In this document: piece by piece, positions 47,840 through 56,150 of the stretch
How the letters are laid out: the number at the start of each line of letters is the position of its first letter
Numbering within the stretch: position 1 is the first letter of the stretch
Assembly: GCF_026153355.1 (NCBI RefSeq)
Contig: NZ_CP110636.1
Location: forward strand, 5,642,001-5,706,000
Source: Streptomyces endophytica
GTDB taxonomy: Bacteria > Actinomycetota > Actinomycetes > Streptomycetales > Streptomycetaceae
Direction of reading: 5' to 3'
DNA length: 64,000 nucleotides
The notes under the pieces: generated by a model
Databases searched by the model: none
What the model saw: only the letters and a program-made list of their open reading frames with translations
What the model was told of the DNA's origin: nothing
Translations under genes and position numbers: made by a program

Positions 47840-49145
47840 GTGAATGCGGCAGAAGTTGTCCACGCCCCGCCGGTCCAGGGATGTCCCACCCAGCGTTGTG
47901 CGGTCACGGCGTGACGGCCCGCCGGCAGCCGTTCTCCGCGGCGGTGACGGGCCTGGGCATGGTGACCGCGGCGGGCGCCACCGCGAAGGCCACCTGGCAC
48001 TCGGTCACCCAGGACACCGGGCCCAGCGGGGTGCACCCGCACCCCGAACTCGCCGATCTGCCCTGTGACTTCATGTACACCTCCGACCTGGACACCACCG
48101 AGCAGCTCGGCGTGGCGGCCCAGCGGCTGATGGACCGCTTCGCGCAGCTCGCGGTGGTCGCGGCCCGCGAGGCGATCGCGGACGCCGGCCTGGACCCGGA
48201 GACCTGGGACAGCACCCGGGTCGCGGTGGTCATCGGCTCCGCGCACGGCGGTCTGCCCTTCTACGACCAGCAGTGCGCGGCGATGGCCGAGCGCGGCGCC
48301 CGCCGGGTCTCCCCCAAGCTCGCCCCGCTGACCGTGGTCAACGGCGCCGCCAGCAGCGTCTGCATGGACCTCGGGTGCGCGGCCCCAGTCTGGGCGTGGC
48401 GACGGCCTGCTCCTCCGGGACCGTCGCCGTGGGCACCGCGCATCAGCTGCTGCGTACCGGGGCCTGCGACATCGCCATCGCCGGCGGCGCCGAGTCGCCG
48501 ATCTCCCGGCTGCTGATCGCCAGCGCCTGCCGGATGAAGGCGGTGTCGACCCGGCGGGAGGACCCGGCCGCGGCCTGCCGGCCGTTCGACGTCGCCCGGG
48601 ACGGTTTCGTGGTCGGTGAGGGTGCCGGCCTGCTCGTCCTGGAGCGACCGGAGCACGCCGCGGCCCGCCGGGCGCCGGTCCGGGCGTACGTCAGCGGTTA
48701 CGGGGCCTCCAGCGACGCCTATGCCGCGGTCGCCCCGGACCCCGAGGGCAAGGGCATCGAGCAGGCGCTGCGCACCGCGATGGCCGACGCGGGGGTGCGG
48801 CCCGCCGACGTCGGACACGTCAATGCGCACGGCACGTCGACGGTGGTCAACGACCTGATCGAGGCCACCATGCTGCGGCGGGTGATCGGCGATCATCCGC
48901 TGGTCACGTCCACGAAGGCGATGACCGGTCACACGCTGGGGGCGGCCGGCGGTATCGAGACCGCGCTCGCCGTGCTCGCGCTGGAGGAGCAGCTGGTGCC
49001 GCCGACCGCGAACCTCGACGTGCCCGATCCGCAGCTGCCGCTGGAGATCGTGCGGCAGGAGCCGCGGCGGGCGTCCTTCGACTGCGCGGTCAAGACGTCG
49101 CTCGGCTTCGGCGGGCACAACGCCGCCCTCGTGCTGACCCGCTAG
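47840..49145 (+). CDS. Beta-ketoacyl-ACP synthase (FabF-like), two apparent missing bases
   Basis: Lone ketosynthase. Catalytic triad: Cys in VATACSSGTVA, His in VNAHGTSTVVND and His in TGHTLGAAGGIET; GFGGHNAALVL near the end. One base is missing near 48390 (DLG / GPSLGVATAC). The best ribosome binding site (GGAGG) precedes a GTG at 47840, whose frame (NAAEVVHAPPVQG) joins the ketosynthase frame after one further missing base before 47911; otherwise GTG 47911 is the start. 435 residues repaired. An alpha/beta hydrolase follows after 9 bp; no ACP or chain-length factor is near. Confidence 0.85.
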
Positions 49146-49154
49146 GCAGCGGCG

Positions 49155-50081
49155 ATGCACGAGGAGACGGTCCGGTCACTGTCGGTGCACGGGGTGGGCT
49201 TCGCCTACCGGCGGCTGCGCGCCCCGGCACCGGTCACCGAGCCGGTCGTGGTGCTGGGCGGTGCGCTGCAGGGCATGTTCGGCTGGCCGCAGATGGAGGA
49301 CCGGCTGGGTCCGCTGGCGGACGTGGTGACCGCCGATCTGCCCGGGATGGGCGACGCCGGGCCGCTGCCGCCGGGGCCGGCCCACGGTCTGCTGTGTGCC
49401 GCCCTGGAGCGGATCATCGACGATCTGGACGTGCCGCGGATCAACCTCTTCGGCTTCTCCTACGGGGCGGGCCTCGCCTACGGATGCGCCCGGCGGGTGC
49501 CCGGGCGGATCGCGCGGCTCGCCCTGGGTGGCGTACCGGCACATCTGTCGGCCGGGCAGCTGGAGCTGTGGCGGCGGGCCGCGGGCCACCTCGCGCGGGG
49601 TGACGCCGGCACCTTCGCGACGATGGTCACCGAGGCCCTGATGTGCCTCGACGAGGACCGGTACGTCACCCGGCGGGCCCTGGCGCGGCGGTACGTCCGG
49701 CGGTCGATGCTGCACGCGGCGCGGCACTCGCCCCATGCGGCGGACGCGCTGGGCCGCGCGCTCACCGACCGCCCGGACTTCTCCGGTGTGCCGGCCGGGG
49801 TGCGCACGCTGGTCTTCAGCGGTGAGCACGACACGGTGACGTCCGCGGAGCGGCAGCGGGCCTTCGCGGCGCGGATTCCCGGCAGCCGTTTCCTGGCCGT
49901 ACCCGACACGGATCACTGGGTGGTGCTCGAACGGGCCGATGACGTCGCGGAGTTGGCGTCCCGGTTCTTCACCGACGGGCCACTGGAGTGCGCCCCCGCG
50001 CTCGTCCCGGTGCCCCGCCCGGTGCCGCCTCCGGCCCGTTCCGCCGCCACCGCAGACCAGCATTCCGTTGCGGTTATATAA
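49155..50081 (+). CDS. Alpha/beta hydrolase
   Basis: 308 residues. Nucleophile elbow FGFSYGAGLAYG, acid in FSGEHDTV and His in PDTDHWVVLE form the triad. Cap region rich in Arg and Ala. Nine bases behind the ketosynthase, so probably the same operon; it could act as a thioesterase or hydrolase releasing that enzyme's product. No signal peptide. Confidence 0.85.
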   Translation: MHEETVRSLSVHGVGFAYRRLRAPAPVTEPVVVLGGALQGMFGWPQMEDRLGPLADVVTADLPGMGDAGPLPPGPAHGLLCAALERIIDDLDVPRINLFGFSYGAGLAYGCARRVPGRIARLALGGVPAHLSAGQLELWRRAAGHLARGDAGTFATMVTEALMCLDEDRYVTRRALARRYVRRSMLHAARHSPHAADALGRALTDRPDFSGVPAGVRTLVFSGEHDTVTSAERQRAFAARIPGSRFLAVPDTDHWVVLERADDVAELASRFFTDGPLECAPALVPVPRPVPPPARSAATADQHSVAVI

Positions 50082-50102
50082 CCAGAGGCGCATACTCGCG
50101 GT

Positions 50103-50420
50103 ATGCCCCTACCGTTCGATGTGCTGGCGGAGCCGAGCCGGCGCAAGATCCTCGACCTGCTGCTGGAGCGCCCGCGACTGGTCGGCGAGCTCACCGCGGA
50201 ACTCGGCCTGAGCCAGCCCGGCACGTCCAAGCACCTGCGGGTGCTGCGCGAGGCCGGGCTGGTGCAGGTCCGGCAGGACGCTCAGCGCCGCTGGTACGAA
50301 CTCCGGCCGGAACCGCTCGCGGAGCTGGACGCCTGGCTCGCGCACTACCGGCACCTGTGGGCCGGGAGCCTCGACGCCCTGGAACGGCACCTCGACGCCA
50401 TGGAGGACGACCCCCGATGA
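50103..50420 (+). CDS. ArsR-family HTH regulator
   Basis: 105 residues. Winged HTH: VLAEPSRRKILDLLLERPRL, TAELGLSQPGTSKHLRVLRE, AGLVQVRQDAQRRWYELRPE. No cysteine metal site; it is the ArsR subgroup usually paired with SRPBCC proteins. TGA overlaps the ATG of the next gene. Confidence 0.9.
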   Translation: MPLPFDVLAEPSRRKILDLLLERPRLVGELTAELGLSQPGTSKHLRVLREAGLVQVRQDAQRRWYELRPEPLAELDAWLAHYRHLWAGSLDALERHLDAMEDDPR

Positions 50421-51265
50421 ATCCGCACTCCGACAGCCTCACCACCGAGGACGGCCGCCCCGCACTGCGCATGGAGCGCCGGCTCGGCCATCCGCCCGAG
50501 AAGGTCTGGGCGGCACTCACCGACCCGGCGCAGCTCGGACGGTGGTTCCCCTCCCAGGTCGCCGTCGAGCTCCGGCCCGGCGGGGCGATGACCTTCACCA
50601 TGCCCGGTGTGACCGGGATCGCCATGACCGGCACCGTCACCGACGCCGAGCCGCCCCGACTCTTCGCGTTCACCTGGGGAGAGGACCATCTGCGCTGGGA
50701 GATCACGCCGGACGGGGACGGCTCGCTGCTGACCTTGACCCACACCTTCGGCGACCGGTTCGGCGGCGCCAGCTTCGCCTCCGGCTGGCACCTGTGCCTG
50801 ACCGCGCTCTCCCAGCTGCTCGACGGCCGGGCCCCGGCGGTGGACCGGGACACCGGCGAGCTGCACGAGGCGTACCTGGAGCAGTTCGGGCTCGGGGCCG
50901 GCGAGGTCGAGGACACACCGGACGGTCCGCGGATCCGCTTCGAGCGCCAGCTGGTGCGGCCCGCCGAGGCGGTGTGGGCGGCGCTGACCGGGGGCGCGGA
51001 GCCGGAGGTGGGGGCGCCGGTGCCAGCGGGCTTCACCGCTCCCCCGGTGCCGGGCGGACCGGTCACCGAGGTGAGCGCCCCCACACTCCTCGCCTACCGC
51101 TGGCACCCGGAGGGGACCGTCCGCTGGGAACTGGGAAAGGGCACCGGCCACGGCGCCCGGCTCGTACTCACCCAGACCGGCCCGCGGGACGTCGATCCGG
51201 GGCCCGCACTGGAGGCGTGGCACGCCAGGATCGAAAGGCTGGCGGCCCGGCTGCTGGCGGATTGA
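50417..51265 (+). CDS. Tandem SRPBCC (AHSA1-like) domain protein
   Basis: 282 residues with two START-like domains. The first carries MERRLGHPPEKVWAALTDPA, LGRWFPSQVAVELRPGG and FGGASFASGWHLCL. The second begins FERQLVRPAEAVWAALTG and is shorter and more diverged. A duplicated domain is unusual; most partners of this ArsR type have one. Coupled to the ArsR gene by an ATGA overlap. Ligand unknown. Confidence 0.85.
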   Translation: MNPHSDSLTTEDGRPALRMERRLGHPPEKVWAALTDPAQLGRWFPSQVAVELRPGGAMTFTMPGVTGIAMTGTVTDAEPPRLFAFTWGEDHLRWEITPDGDGSLLTLTHTFGDRFGGASFASGWHLCLTALSQLLDGRAPAVDRDTGELHEAYLEQFGLGAGEVEDTPDGPRIRFERQLVRPAEAVWAALTGGAEPEVGAPVPAGFTAPPVPGGPVTEVSAPTLLAYRWHPEGTVRWELGKGTGHGARLVLTQTGPRDVDPGPALEAWHARIERLAARLLAD

Positions 51266-51333
51266 GCGGGCCTGCCCCACGTTTTCGCGGGCCTGCCCCA
51301 GGCTGTTCCCCGGACTTGTTGCCGGCGGCACGG

Positions 51334-51370
51334 GAAAGCGCCCCCTGCGGACTTCGCAGGGGGCGCTTTC
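51334..51370 (+). terminator. Strong hairpin terminator after the SRPBCC gene
   Basis: A perfect 16-bp stem GAAAGCGCCCCCTGCG / CGCAGGGGGCGCTTTC with a 5-nt loop, followed by TCCTTTG. Confidence 0.85.
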
Positions 51371-51471
51371 TCCTTTGCGCAGGGGCATGCGGGCCGGGCC
51401 GCAAGGGTGTGAGCCGGGTAACTCCGGCGGGGGTCCACAGCGGGGTGCGGGGGCGGTTCCGGGTGATGCCG

Positions 51472-51768
51472 GGCACGCGACGTACGTCACGTACGACCAT
51501 TCCTAGTCGAGTGCCGCAGGCGAAGTAACACCTGCAATTCGGGGGGAATCGGGAATTTATATCGGACATCTCTCCTCAAGTCACGAAGAGAGGTAGTACA
51601 ACACCTCTTTGCCACCCTCCAGGGCGGGCGCTAACCATGTTCCGGGTAGCACCGAGAACGTCTGCGAACTCAGCCGGAGCGGCGAGCGCGGGCAACGACC
51701 CTCGGTCCTCACGCGCCAACCGAAGGCCGCCTCCCCCGCCACCAAGCTCTGGAAGAGGTCACATCCGT
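51472..51768 (+). promoter_or_regulatory. Conserved promoter and leader of transglycosylase A
   Basis: Shares three ordered elements with the leader of paralogue B. A 39-bp block GGCACGCGA...CTAGTCGA (51472-51510) has three mismatches to B. GTAGTACA (51593-51600) follows, then CGCTAAC-CATG (51629-51639), with identical spacing of 36 bp in both copies. Total leader about 260 bp. Streptomyces cell-wall hydrolase genes are known to carry c-di-AMP (ydaO) riboswitches; I cannot confirm that fold here. The remainder of 51266-51471 holds only the terminator. Confidence 0.55.
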
Positions 51769-52485
51769 ATGCCCAGCTTCACCCTGCCCCGCGCCGTCCG
51801 GAACGTCCGCATCACCCGCACCCACAGGGCTTCCGCGGCGCTGGTGGCCACCGCGAGCTGCGCCGCCGCGCTGGCGTTCACCGCCGCGCCGAGCGATGCC
51901 GCGACGCCGTCCGCGCACGCACCGGCCGCGGTCAAGCCGGTCAGCGCCAACGGAATGCCGCTGACCGCCAAGGACCGTGCCGACGACGGCAAGAAGGACC
52001 AGGTCGTGGCGTCGTCCGTCGCCGCCGGCCTGAAGGTCACCGCCGTCGAGAAGCAGGGGCACACGGCCAAGGACGCCGCCAGCCGTTCCGTCGAGCGCAA
52101 GGCGCTGACCCAGGCGCCGAAGGCCGCCCCCAAGGCCAAGCCGAAGGTCGCCCCCAAGCGCTACGCGAACAACCTCGACGGCTGGATCCGCCAGTCGCTC
52201 GACATCATGCACGCCAAGGGCATCCCGGGCTCCTACGAAGGCCTGCACCGCAACATCATGCGCGAGTCCAGCGGCAACCCCAACGCCGTCAACGACTGGG
52301 ACATCAACGCCATCAACGGCATCCCCTCCAAGGGCCTGCTCCAGGTGATCCAGCCCACCTTCGACCGCTACCACGTCGCCGGCACGGCCAACAAGCTCAC
52401 CGACCCGGTGGCCAACATCACCGCCGCCGCCAACTACGCGGCCGACCGCTACGGCTCGATCGACAACGTCAACTCGGCCTACTGA
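51769..52485 (+). CDS. Secreted lytic transglycosylase (SLT-type), paralogue A
   Basis: 238 residues. Signal peptide with hydrophobic core (SAALVATASCAAALAFTAAP) and cleavage near SDAATP. A Lys/Ala-rich linker leads into the catalytic domain: LDIMHAKGIPGSYEGLHRNI, catalytic Glu in MRESSGNPNAVND, and GIPSKGLLQVIQPTFDRY, ending NYAADRYGSIDNV. Cleaves peptidoglycan glycan strands. The last 105 codons are almost identical in DNA to paralogue B, whereas the N-terminal halves differ. Confidence 0.88.
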   Translation: MPSFTLPRAVRNVRITRTHRASAALVATASCAAALAFTAAPSDAATPSAHAPAAVKPVSANGMPLTAKDRADDGKKDQVVASSVAAGLKVTAVEKQGHTAKDAASRSVERKALTQAPKAAPKAKPKVAPKRYANNLDGWIRQSLDIMHAKGIPGSYEGLHRNIMRESSGNPNAVNDWDINAINGIPSKGLLQVIQPTFDRYHVAGTANKLTDPVANITAAANYAADRYGSIDNVNSAY

Positions 52486-52510
52486 GCCGCCAGTAGCACC
52501 TCCACGGCAC

Positions 52511-52543
52511 GTGGCCCTGCCCGCATCGCGCGGGTGGGGCCAC
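52511..52543 (+). terminator. Hairpin terminator after transglycosylase A
   Basis: GTGGCCC-TGCCCGC / GCGGGTGGGGCCAC pair with one bulge around a short loop, 25 bases past the stop. Confidence 0.6.
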
Positions 52544-52571
52544 TGCCGTTTCCGGCCTTCCGGCCGGGCCG

Positions 52572-52766
52572 TCAGTAGCGGCCATGGCGGGCCGGGCCGG
52601 CGCCGCCGAAGAGCGCGTCGAGCACGTCGCCGGCGAAGCGAAGTCCCGCCTCTTCCCTGGGAGAGAGGTGGTGGTGGTCGTCGACGGGCGCCGCGGCCGC
52701 GGACCCCGCGGCCAGGACGCCGGTCATGAGAAGGCCGGTGACGACGACGGCAATACGACGGAACAT
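52572..52766 (-). CDS. Small secreted protein
   Basis: 64 residues. Signal peptide MFRRIAVVVTGLLMTGVLAA with cleavage after AAAAP, then a mature part of about 38 residues: VDDHHHLSPREEAGLRFAG and DVLDALFGGAGPARHG. AGGGAT lies upstream of the ATG. It is convergent with transglycosylase A and divergent from B. The His triplet could bind metal but this is only a possibility. Family not recognised. Confidence 0.65.
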   Translation of the reverse strand: MFRRIAVVVTGLLMTGVLAAGSAAAAPVDDHHHLSPREEAGLRFAGDVLDALFGGAGPARHGRY

Positions 52767-53182
52767 GAGGACATCCCTACGGTGAGTGACGACTGTGTGG
52801 GTGTCACTGTCAGGGAGCCGGGGCCGCGCCGTCATGCGACAGTCCGGGCCGCTGCTGCGAACGGCCCAGCGGCACCGCCGTATTGCCGTAGCCGGGGCGT
52901 CACCAACGGCCCAGCCGGCGCCGTATCGCGGGGCACACCGGCCGGCAATGCACAGCGGTGTGCCGCACGTGAATTGGCGCACAAATGCCGCCCTTTTGGG
53001 CTCAGCAGCAGTGCCCCGCACCACATTTATCGAATCCCGCTGGCCCACAACGGGCAGCCGGGCGGATGAATCGGCCCCGGCCGGTGCATGAAACGGGGCC
53101 GACGGGCGGTAATTGCGCTGTGAGCCAGGCAACTTAAGCACCCCGATAACGCGGGCTTTCCGGCCGCTTCCAGGTGACCCGC
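52767..53182. other. Intergenic region upstream of transglycosylase B leader
   Basis: About 415 bp with no supported gene. It must hold the promoter of the small secreted protein. Weak frames on both strands have no protein features. Confidence 0.4.
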
Positions 53183-53475
53183 GGCACGCGATGTACGTCA
53201 CTTACGACCATGCCTAGTCGATGGAAGCCGCCGCTATTCCAGGTCAACGCGGTGGGAATCGCTCATTACTTCAGAGAGCCGGGATTTCTCACGAAGATGG
53301 GTAGTACAGAGCACCATTGCCTCGATTCCGGACCGTCGCTAAACATGGATTCCGACGCGCCGAGAGCGAGTCGCGGTGAACGCCCCAAGGGCGAACGCGG
53401 CAAAGACCTCCGATGCGCAACGCGCCGCCAAAGAAGGCCGCTCCCCGATCCCGTACCTGGAAGAGGTCACCCTGC
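53183..53475 (+). promoter_or_regulatory. Conserved promoter and leader of transglycosylase B
   Basis: Second copy of the leader: 39-bp block (53183-53221), GTAGTACA (53301-53308) and CGCTAAACATG (53337-53347), followed by AAGAGGTCAC before the start, as in copy A. Between these blocks the sequence differs but spacing is kept within three bases, the pattern expected for a structured RNA or a fixed promoter-leader. Confidence 0.55.
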
Positions 53476-54132
53476 ATGCCCAGCTTCACCCTGCCCCGCG
53501 CTGTCCGTATGACCCGCATCACCCGTACCCACAAGGTCGCCGTGGCCGTTCTGGCCGCCGCGGGTGCCACCTCGGGTCTGGCGCTCACCTCCGCCCCGGA
53601 CACCGCACAGGCTGCGTCTGAGCACGCTCCGGCCGCGGTCAAGCCCGTCAGCGCCAACGGCCTGCCGGCCAAGAAGGCCGACGACGCCAAGACCGGCCGC
53701 CCGGTGACCGCCTCGGTCGCCGACCACATCAAGGTGACCGCCGTCGCCAAGCAGCACACCGCCCAGCAGGCCGCCAACCGCTCCGCCGAGCGCAAGGCCG
53801 TGAAGAGCTACCCGAACAACCTCGACGGCTGGATCCGCCAGGCGCTCGACATCATGCACGCCAAGGGCATCCCGGGCTCCTACGAGGGCCTGCACCGCAA
53901 CATCATGCGCGAGTCCAGCGGCAACCCCAACGCCGTCAACGACTGGGACATCAACGCCATCAACGGCATCCCCTCCAAGGGCCTGCTCCAGGTGATCCAG
54001 CCCACCTTCGACCGCTACCACGTCGCCGGCACGGCCAACAAGCTCACCGACCCGGTCGCCAACATCACCGCCGCCGCCAACTACGCGGCCGACCGCTACG
54101 GCTCGATCGACAACGTCAACTCGGCCTACTGA
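53476..54132 (+). CDS. Secreted lytic transglycosylase (SLT-type), paralogue B
   Basis: 218 residues. Signal peptide around VAVAVLAAAGATSGLALTSA, processing near TAQAAS, shorter linker than A. Catalytic Glu again in MRESSGNPNAV, then GIPSKGLLQVIQPTFD. From PNNLDGWIRQ to the stop the DNA differs from paralogue A at only three positions in about 315, far less than the flanks, which points to recent gene conversion or strong constraint. Peptidoglycan remodelling is the expected role. Confidence 0.88.
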   Translation: MPSFTLPRAVRMTRITRTHKVAVAVLAAAGATSGLALTSAPDTAQAASEHAPAAVKPVSANGLPAKKADDAKTGRPVTASVADHIKVTAVAKQHTAQQAANRSAERKAVKSYPNNLDGWIRQALDIMHAKGIPGSYEGLHRNIMRESSGNPNAVNDWDINAINGIPSKGLLQVIQPTFDRYHVAGTANKLTDPVANITAAANYAADRYGSIDNVNSAY

Positions 54133-54283
54133 GCCGACGGCGCGGAGCCGTCGCCGGCGGAACCGCCGGCACCACCGGACCACCAGGTCACGGGAGAGAC
54201 GGATCACAAACGCGGGCCCGACCGGCTCGTCATGAGGAGCAGCTTGCGAAGCGGCGGAATGGCGCGTTCGCCGCTGCGCGCGG

Positions 54284-54363
54284 AGCGGGCCCCGGCACAG
54301 CCGGGGCCCGCTTCGTTCCGTCCGGGGCCCGCTTCGTTCCCTCCGGGTACCCGCTCCGTTCCG
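54284..54363 (+). repeat. Terminator hairpin followed by 21-bp repeats
   Basis: A perfect 12-bp stem AGCGGGCCCCGG / CCGGGGCCCGCT (54284-54312) is followed by three copies of a 21-22 bp unit CCGGGGCCCGCTTCGTTCCGT that reuse the right arm. The rest of 54133-54553 has no gene; two smaller hairpins follow the transglycosylase stop (54135-54172). Confidence 0.65.
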
Positions 54364-54553
54364 TCCGGGGACCGGCCCGGACGCCGAGGGTGACCGTGCC
54401 TGCCCGCCGGACGGGTGAGATGCGGGGCCGGTCGGCGGACTGACGGCCTGTTGCGTCATAGAGTCAGGCAGTTCTGCGTATAAGTCTCTTATCGGCAGAA
54501 TTCTGCTCAAATCCTGCCGTACCTGACTCAACCGAAGGCCTCGGAGGCATGCG

Positions 54554-55414
54554 ATGCCCTTGCGCAGATCCGGTCCGGCCCGCCGTAAAGTCGCCACGGC
54601 CGGAACGCTCGTTACTCTCCTCTCCGTGCTCGCAGTGCCCGGATCGGCCACGGCGACCGATGCCGCGAAGCGCCCCGCCCACCCCGACGAGGACTGGATG
54701 GGCTCCACCATCGCGCTCCACGAGGGCGGCGACCGGGCCGGCGGCATCGAGCCGCGGGCGTCGTACGGCAGGAGGGCGGTGGCCGGGGTCGACGTCTCCA
54801 GCCACAACCACCACGTCGGCTGGTCGCACCTGCGCAGGTCAGGGGTGCGCTTCGCGTATGTCAAGGCCACCGAGGGGACGAATTACACCAACCCGTACTT
54901 CGCCCAGCAGTATCGGGGCTCCTACCACGCGGGGATGATCCACGGCGCCTACCACTTCGCCCTGCCCGACCATTCCAGCGGCGCCACCCAGGCGCGCTAT
55001 TTCACCCACCACGGCGGCGACTGGTCCCGGGACGGCAGGACGCTGCCCGGCGCGCTCGACATGGAGTACAACCCCTACGGCGCAACCTGCTACGGCAAGA
55101 GCGCCAGGGCGATGGTCAGCTGGATCCACGACTTCGCGCGCACCTACCGCGAGGAGACGGGGCGCGACGCGGTCATCTACACGTCCACGAACTGGTGGAA
55201 GCGGTGCACCGGCAATTCCGGGAAGTTCGGCCGGACCAATCCGCTGTGGATCCCGCGCTACGGCTCCTCCGTCGGCACACTGCCGGGTGGCTGGCAGTAC
55301 CACAGCATCTGGCAGCACACCTCCTCCGGGCACCCGGTCGGTGACCGCAACCGCTTCAACGGCCCCTTCAGCCGGCTGAAGGTCCTCGCGTACGGCGAGG
55401 ACGACGACGACTGA
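54554..55414 (+). CDS. Secreted GH25 lysozyme (N,O-diacetylmuramidase type)
   Basis: 286 residues. Signal peptide with core TLVTLLSVLAVPGSATATDA. GH25 motifs: VAGVDVSSHNHHVGW (active-site Asp), FAYVKATEGTNYTNPYFAQQ, IHGAYHFALPDHSSGATQA and ALDMEYNPYG (catalytic Asp/Glu), WIPRYGSS and WQYHSIWQHT. Ends with an acidic tail EDDDD. Cleaves peptidoglycan; lies next to the two transglycosylases in a cell-wall lysis group. Confidence 0.93.
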   Translation: MPLRRSGPARRKVATAGTLVTLLSVLAVPGSATATDAAKRPAHPDEDWMGSTIALHEGGDRAGGIEPRASYGRRAVAGVDVSSHNHHVGWSHLRRSGVRFAYVKATEGTNYTNPYFAQQYRGSYHAGMIHGAYHFALPDHSSGATQARYFTHHGGDWSRDGRTLPGALDMEYNPYGATCYGKSARAMVSWIHDFARTYREETGRDAVIYTSTNWWKRCTGNSGKFGRTNPLWIPRYGSSVGTLPGGWQYHSIWQHTSSGHPVGDRNRFNGPFSRLKVLAYGEDDDD

Positions 55415-55441
55415 CCCTCCCCCACACACCGCTGAACCTTC

Positions 55442-55486
55442 CGGCCGGTCCCCGGCGCCCCGTGATCGGGCGCCGGGGACCGGCCG
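55442..55486 (+). terminator. Long hairpin terminator after the lysozyme
   Basis: CGGCCGGTCCCCGGCGCCC pairs with its complement around a short loop (CGTGATC region), giving a stem of about 19 bp. Confidence 0.8.
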
Positions 55487-55646
55487 CTCGTCGTCCGGCG
55501 CCGCACCGGAGCCCGCGCAGCGCACCGCATCGACAACTCGATTCGAACAACGGGGAATTCGCGCGGCGCTACAACCTTTGTGTGCCGCTTCGGGTCCAAC
55601 ACTGCGAAATGACCACGCGACGCACCCACTCGACGGGGGTAATCCC

Positions 55647-56099
55647 ATGAAGCGTTCACGTGCCATCGCAGGATCCGCCGTACTCGCCGTGGCCGGACTT
55701 GCCACGATGGCCACGGCGACCACCGCCACCGCCGCACCGACCGCCGCCGCGTACAACGGGGCCTGTGGCAGCGGCTACCGTGTGGTGAATTCCGTACCGG
55801 TCACCGGAAAGGGGACCGTGTACCTGACGTACAGCGCGAAGACCGGAAAGAACTGTGTCGTGACCGTGCGGAACAGTCCCGGAAAGCCGGTGTACGTCTA
55901 CACGTATCTCACGGCCACCGACGGCAGTTCCGACTGGGTTTACGACAGCGGGCAATACACCACCTACGCCGGTCCGGTGTACCTCCCGGCGAAGGGCCGG
56001 TGCGTGGACTGGGGCGGCGCGATCGAAACGGTGAGTGTCAGCGTTTCGGGCTCCAACTGCGGCCGGATGGCGCCCGGCGTGGTCACCCACCGCCGCTGA
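55647..56099 (+). CDS. Spore-associated protein A (SapA)-like secreted protein
   Basis: 150 residues. Signal peptide MKRSRAIAGSAVLAVAGLAT with cleavage near TATAAP. Mature part resembles SapA: AYNGACGSGYRVVNS, GTVYLTYSAKTGKNCVVTVR, YAGPVYLPAKGRCVDWGGAI and SGSNCG, with four cysteines likely in two disulfides. SapA was described from Streptomyces spore coats; its molecular role is unclear. Confidence 0.75.
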   Translation: MKRSRAIAGSAVLAVAGLATMATATTATAAPTAAAYNGACGSGYRVVNSVPVTGKGTVYLTYSAKTGKNCVVTVRNSPGKPVYVYTYLTATDGSSDWVYDSGQYTTYAGPVYLPAKGRCVDWGGAIETVSVSVSGSNCGRMAPGVVTHRR

Positions 56100-56112
56100 C
56101 CGCGCGGCGCCC

Positions 56113-56150
56113 GACGGCGGTCCCCGGCAGCCCACCCGGGGACCGCCGTC
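56113..56150. terminator. Bidirectional hairpin between convergent genes
   Basis: A perfect 15-bp stem GACGGCGGTCCCCGG / CCGGGGACCGCCGTC with an 8-nt loop lies between the SapA-like gene and the end of the oxidoreductase gene. Confidence 0.85.

Noticed and set aside
47840..47914. A 24-residue leader peptide coupled to the ketosynthase (GTGA overlap)
   Set aside because: Attractive at first, but one missing base, the common error in this window, would simply join it to the ketosynthase as its N-terminus, and it has the only good ribosome binding site.
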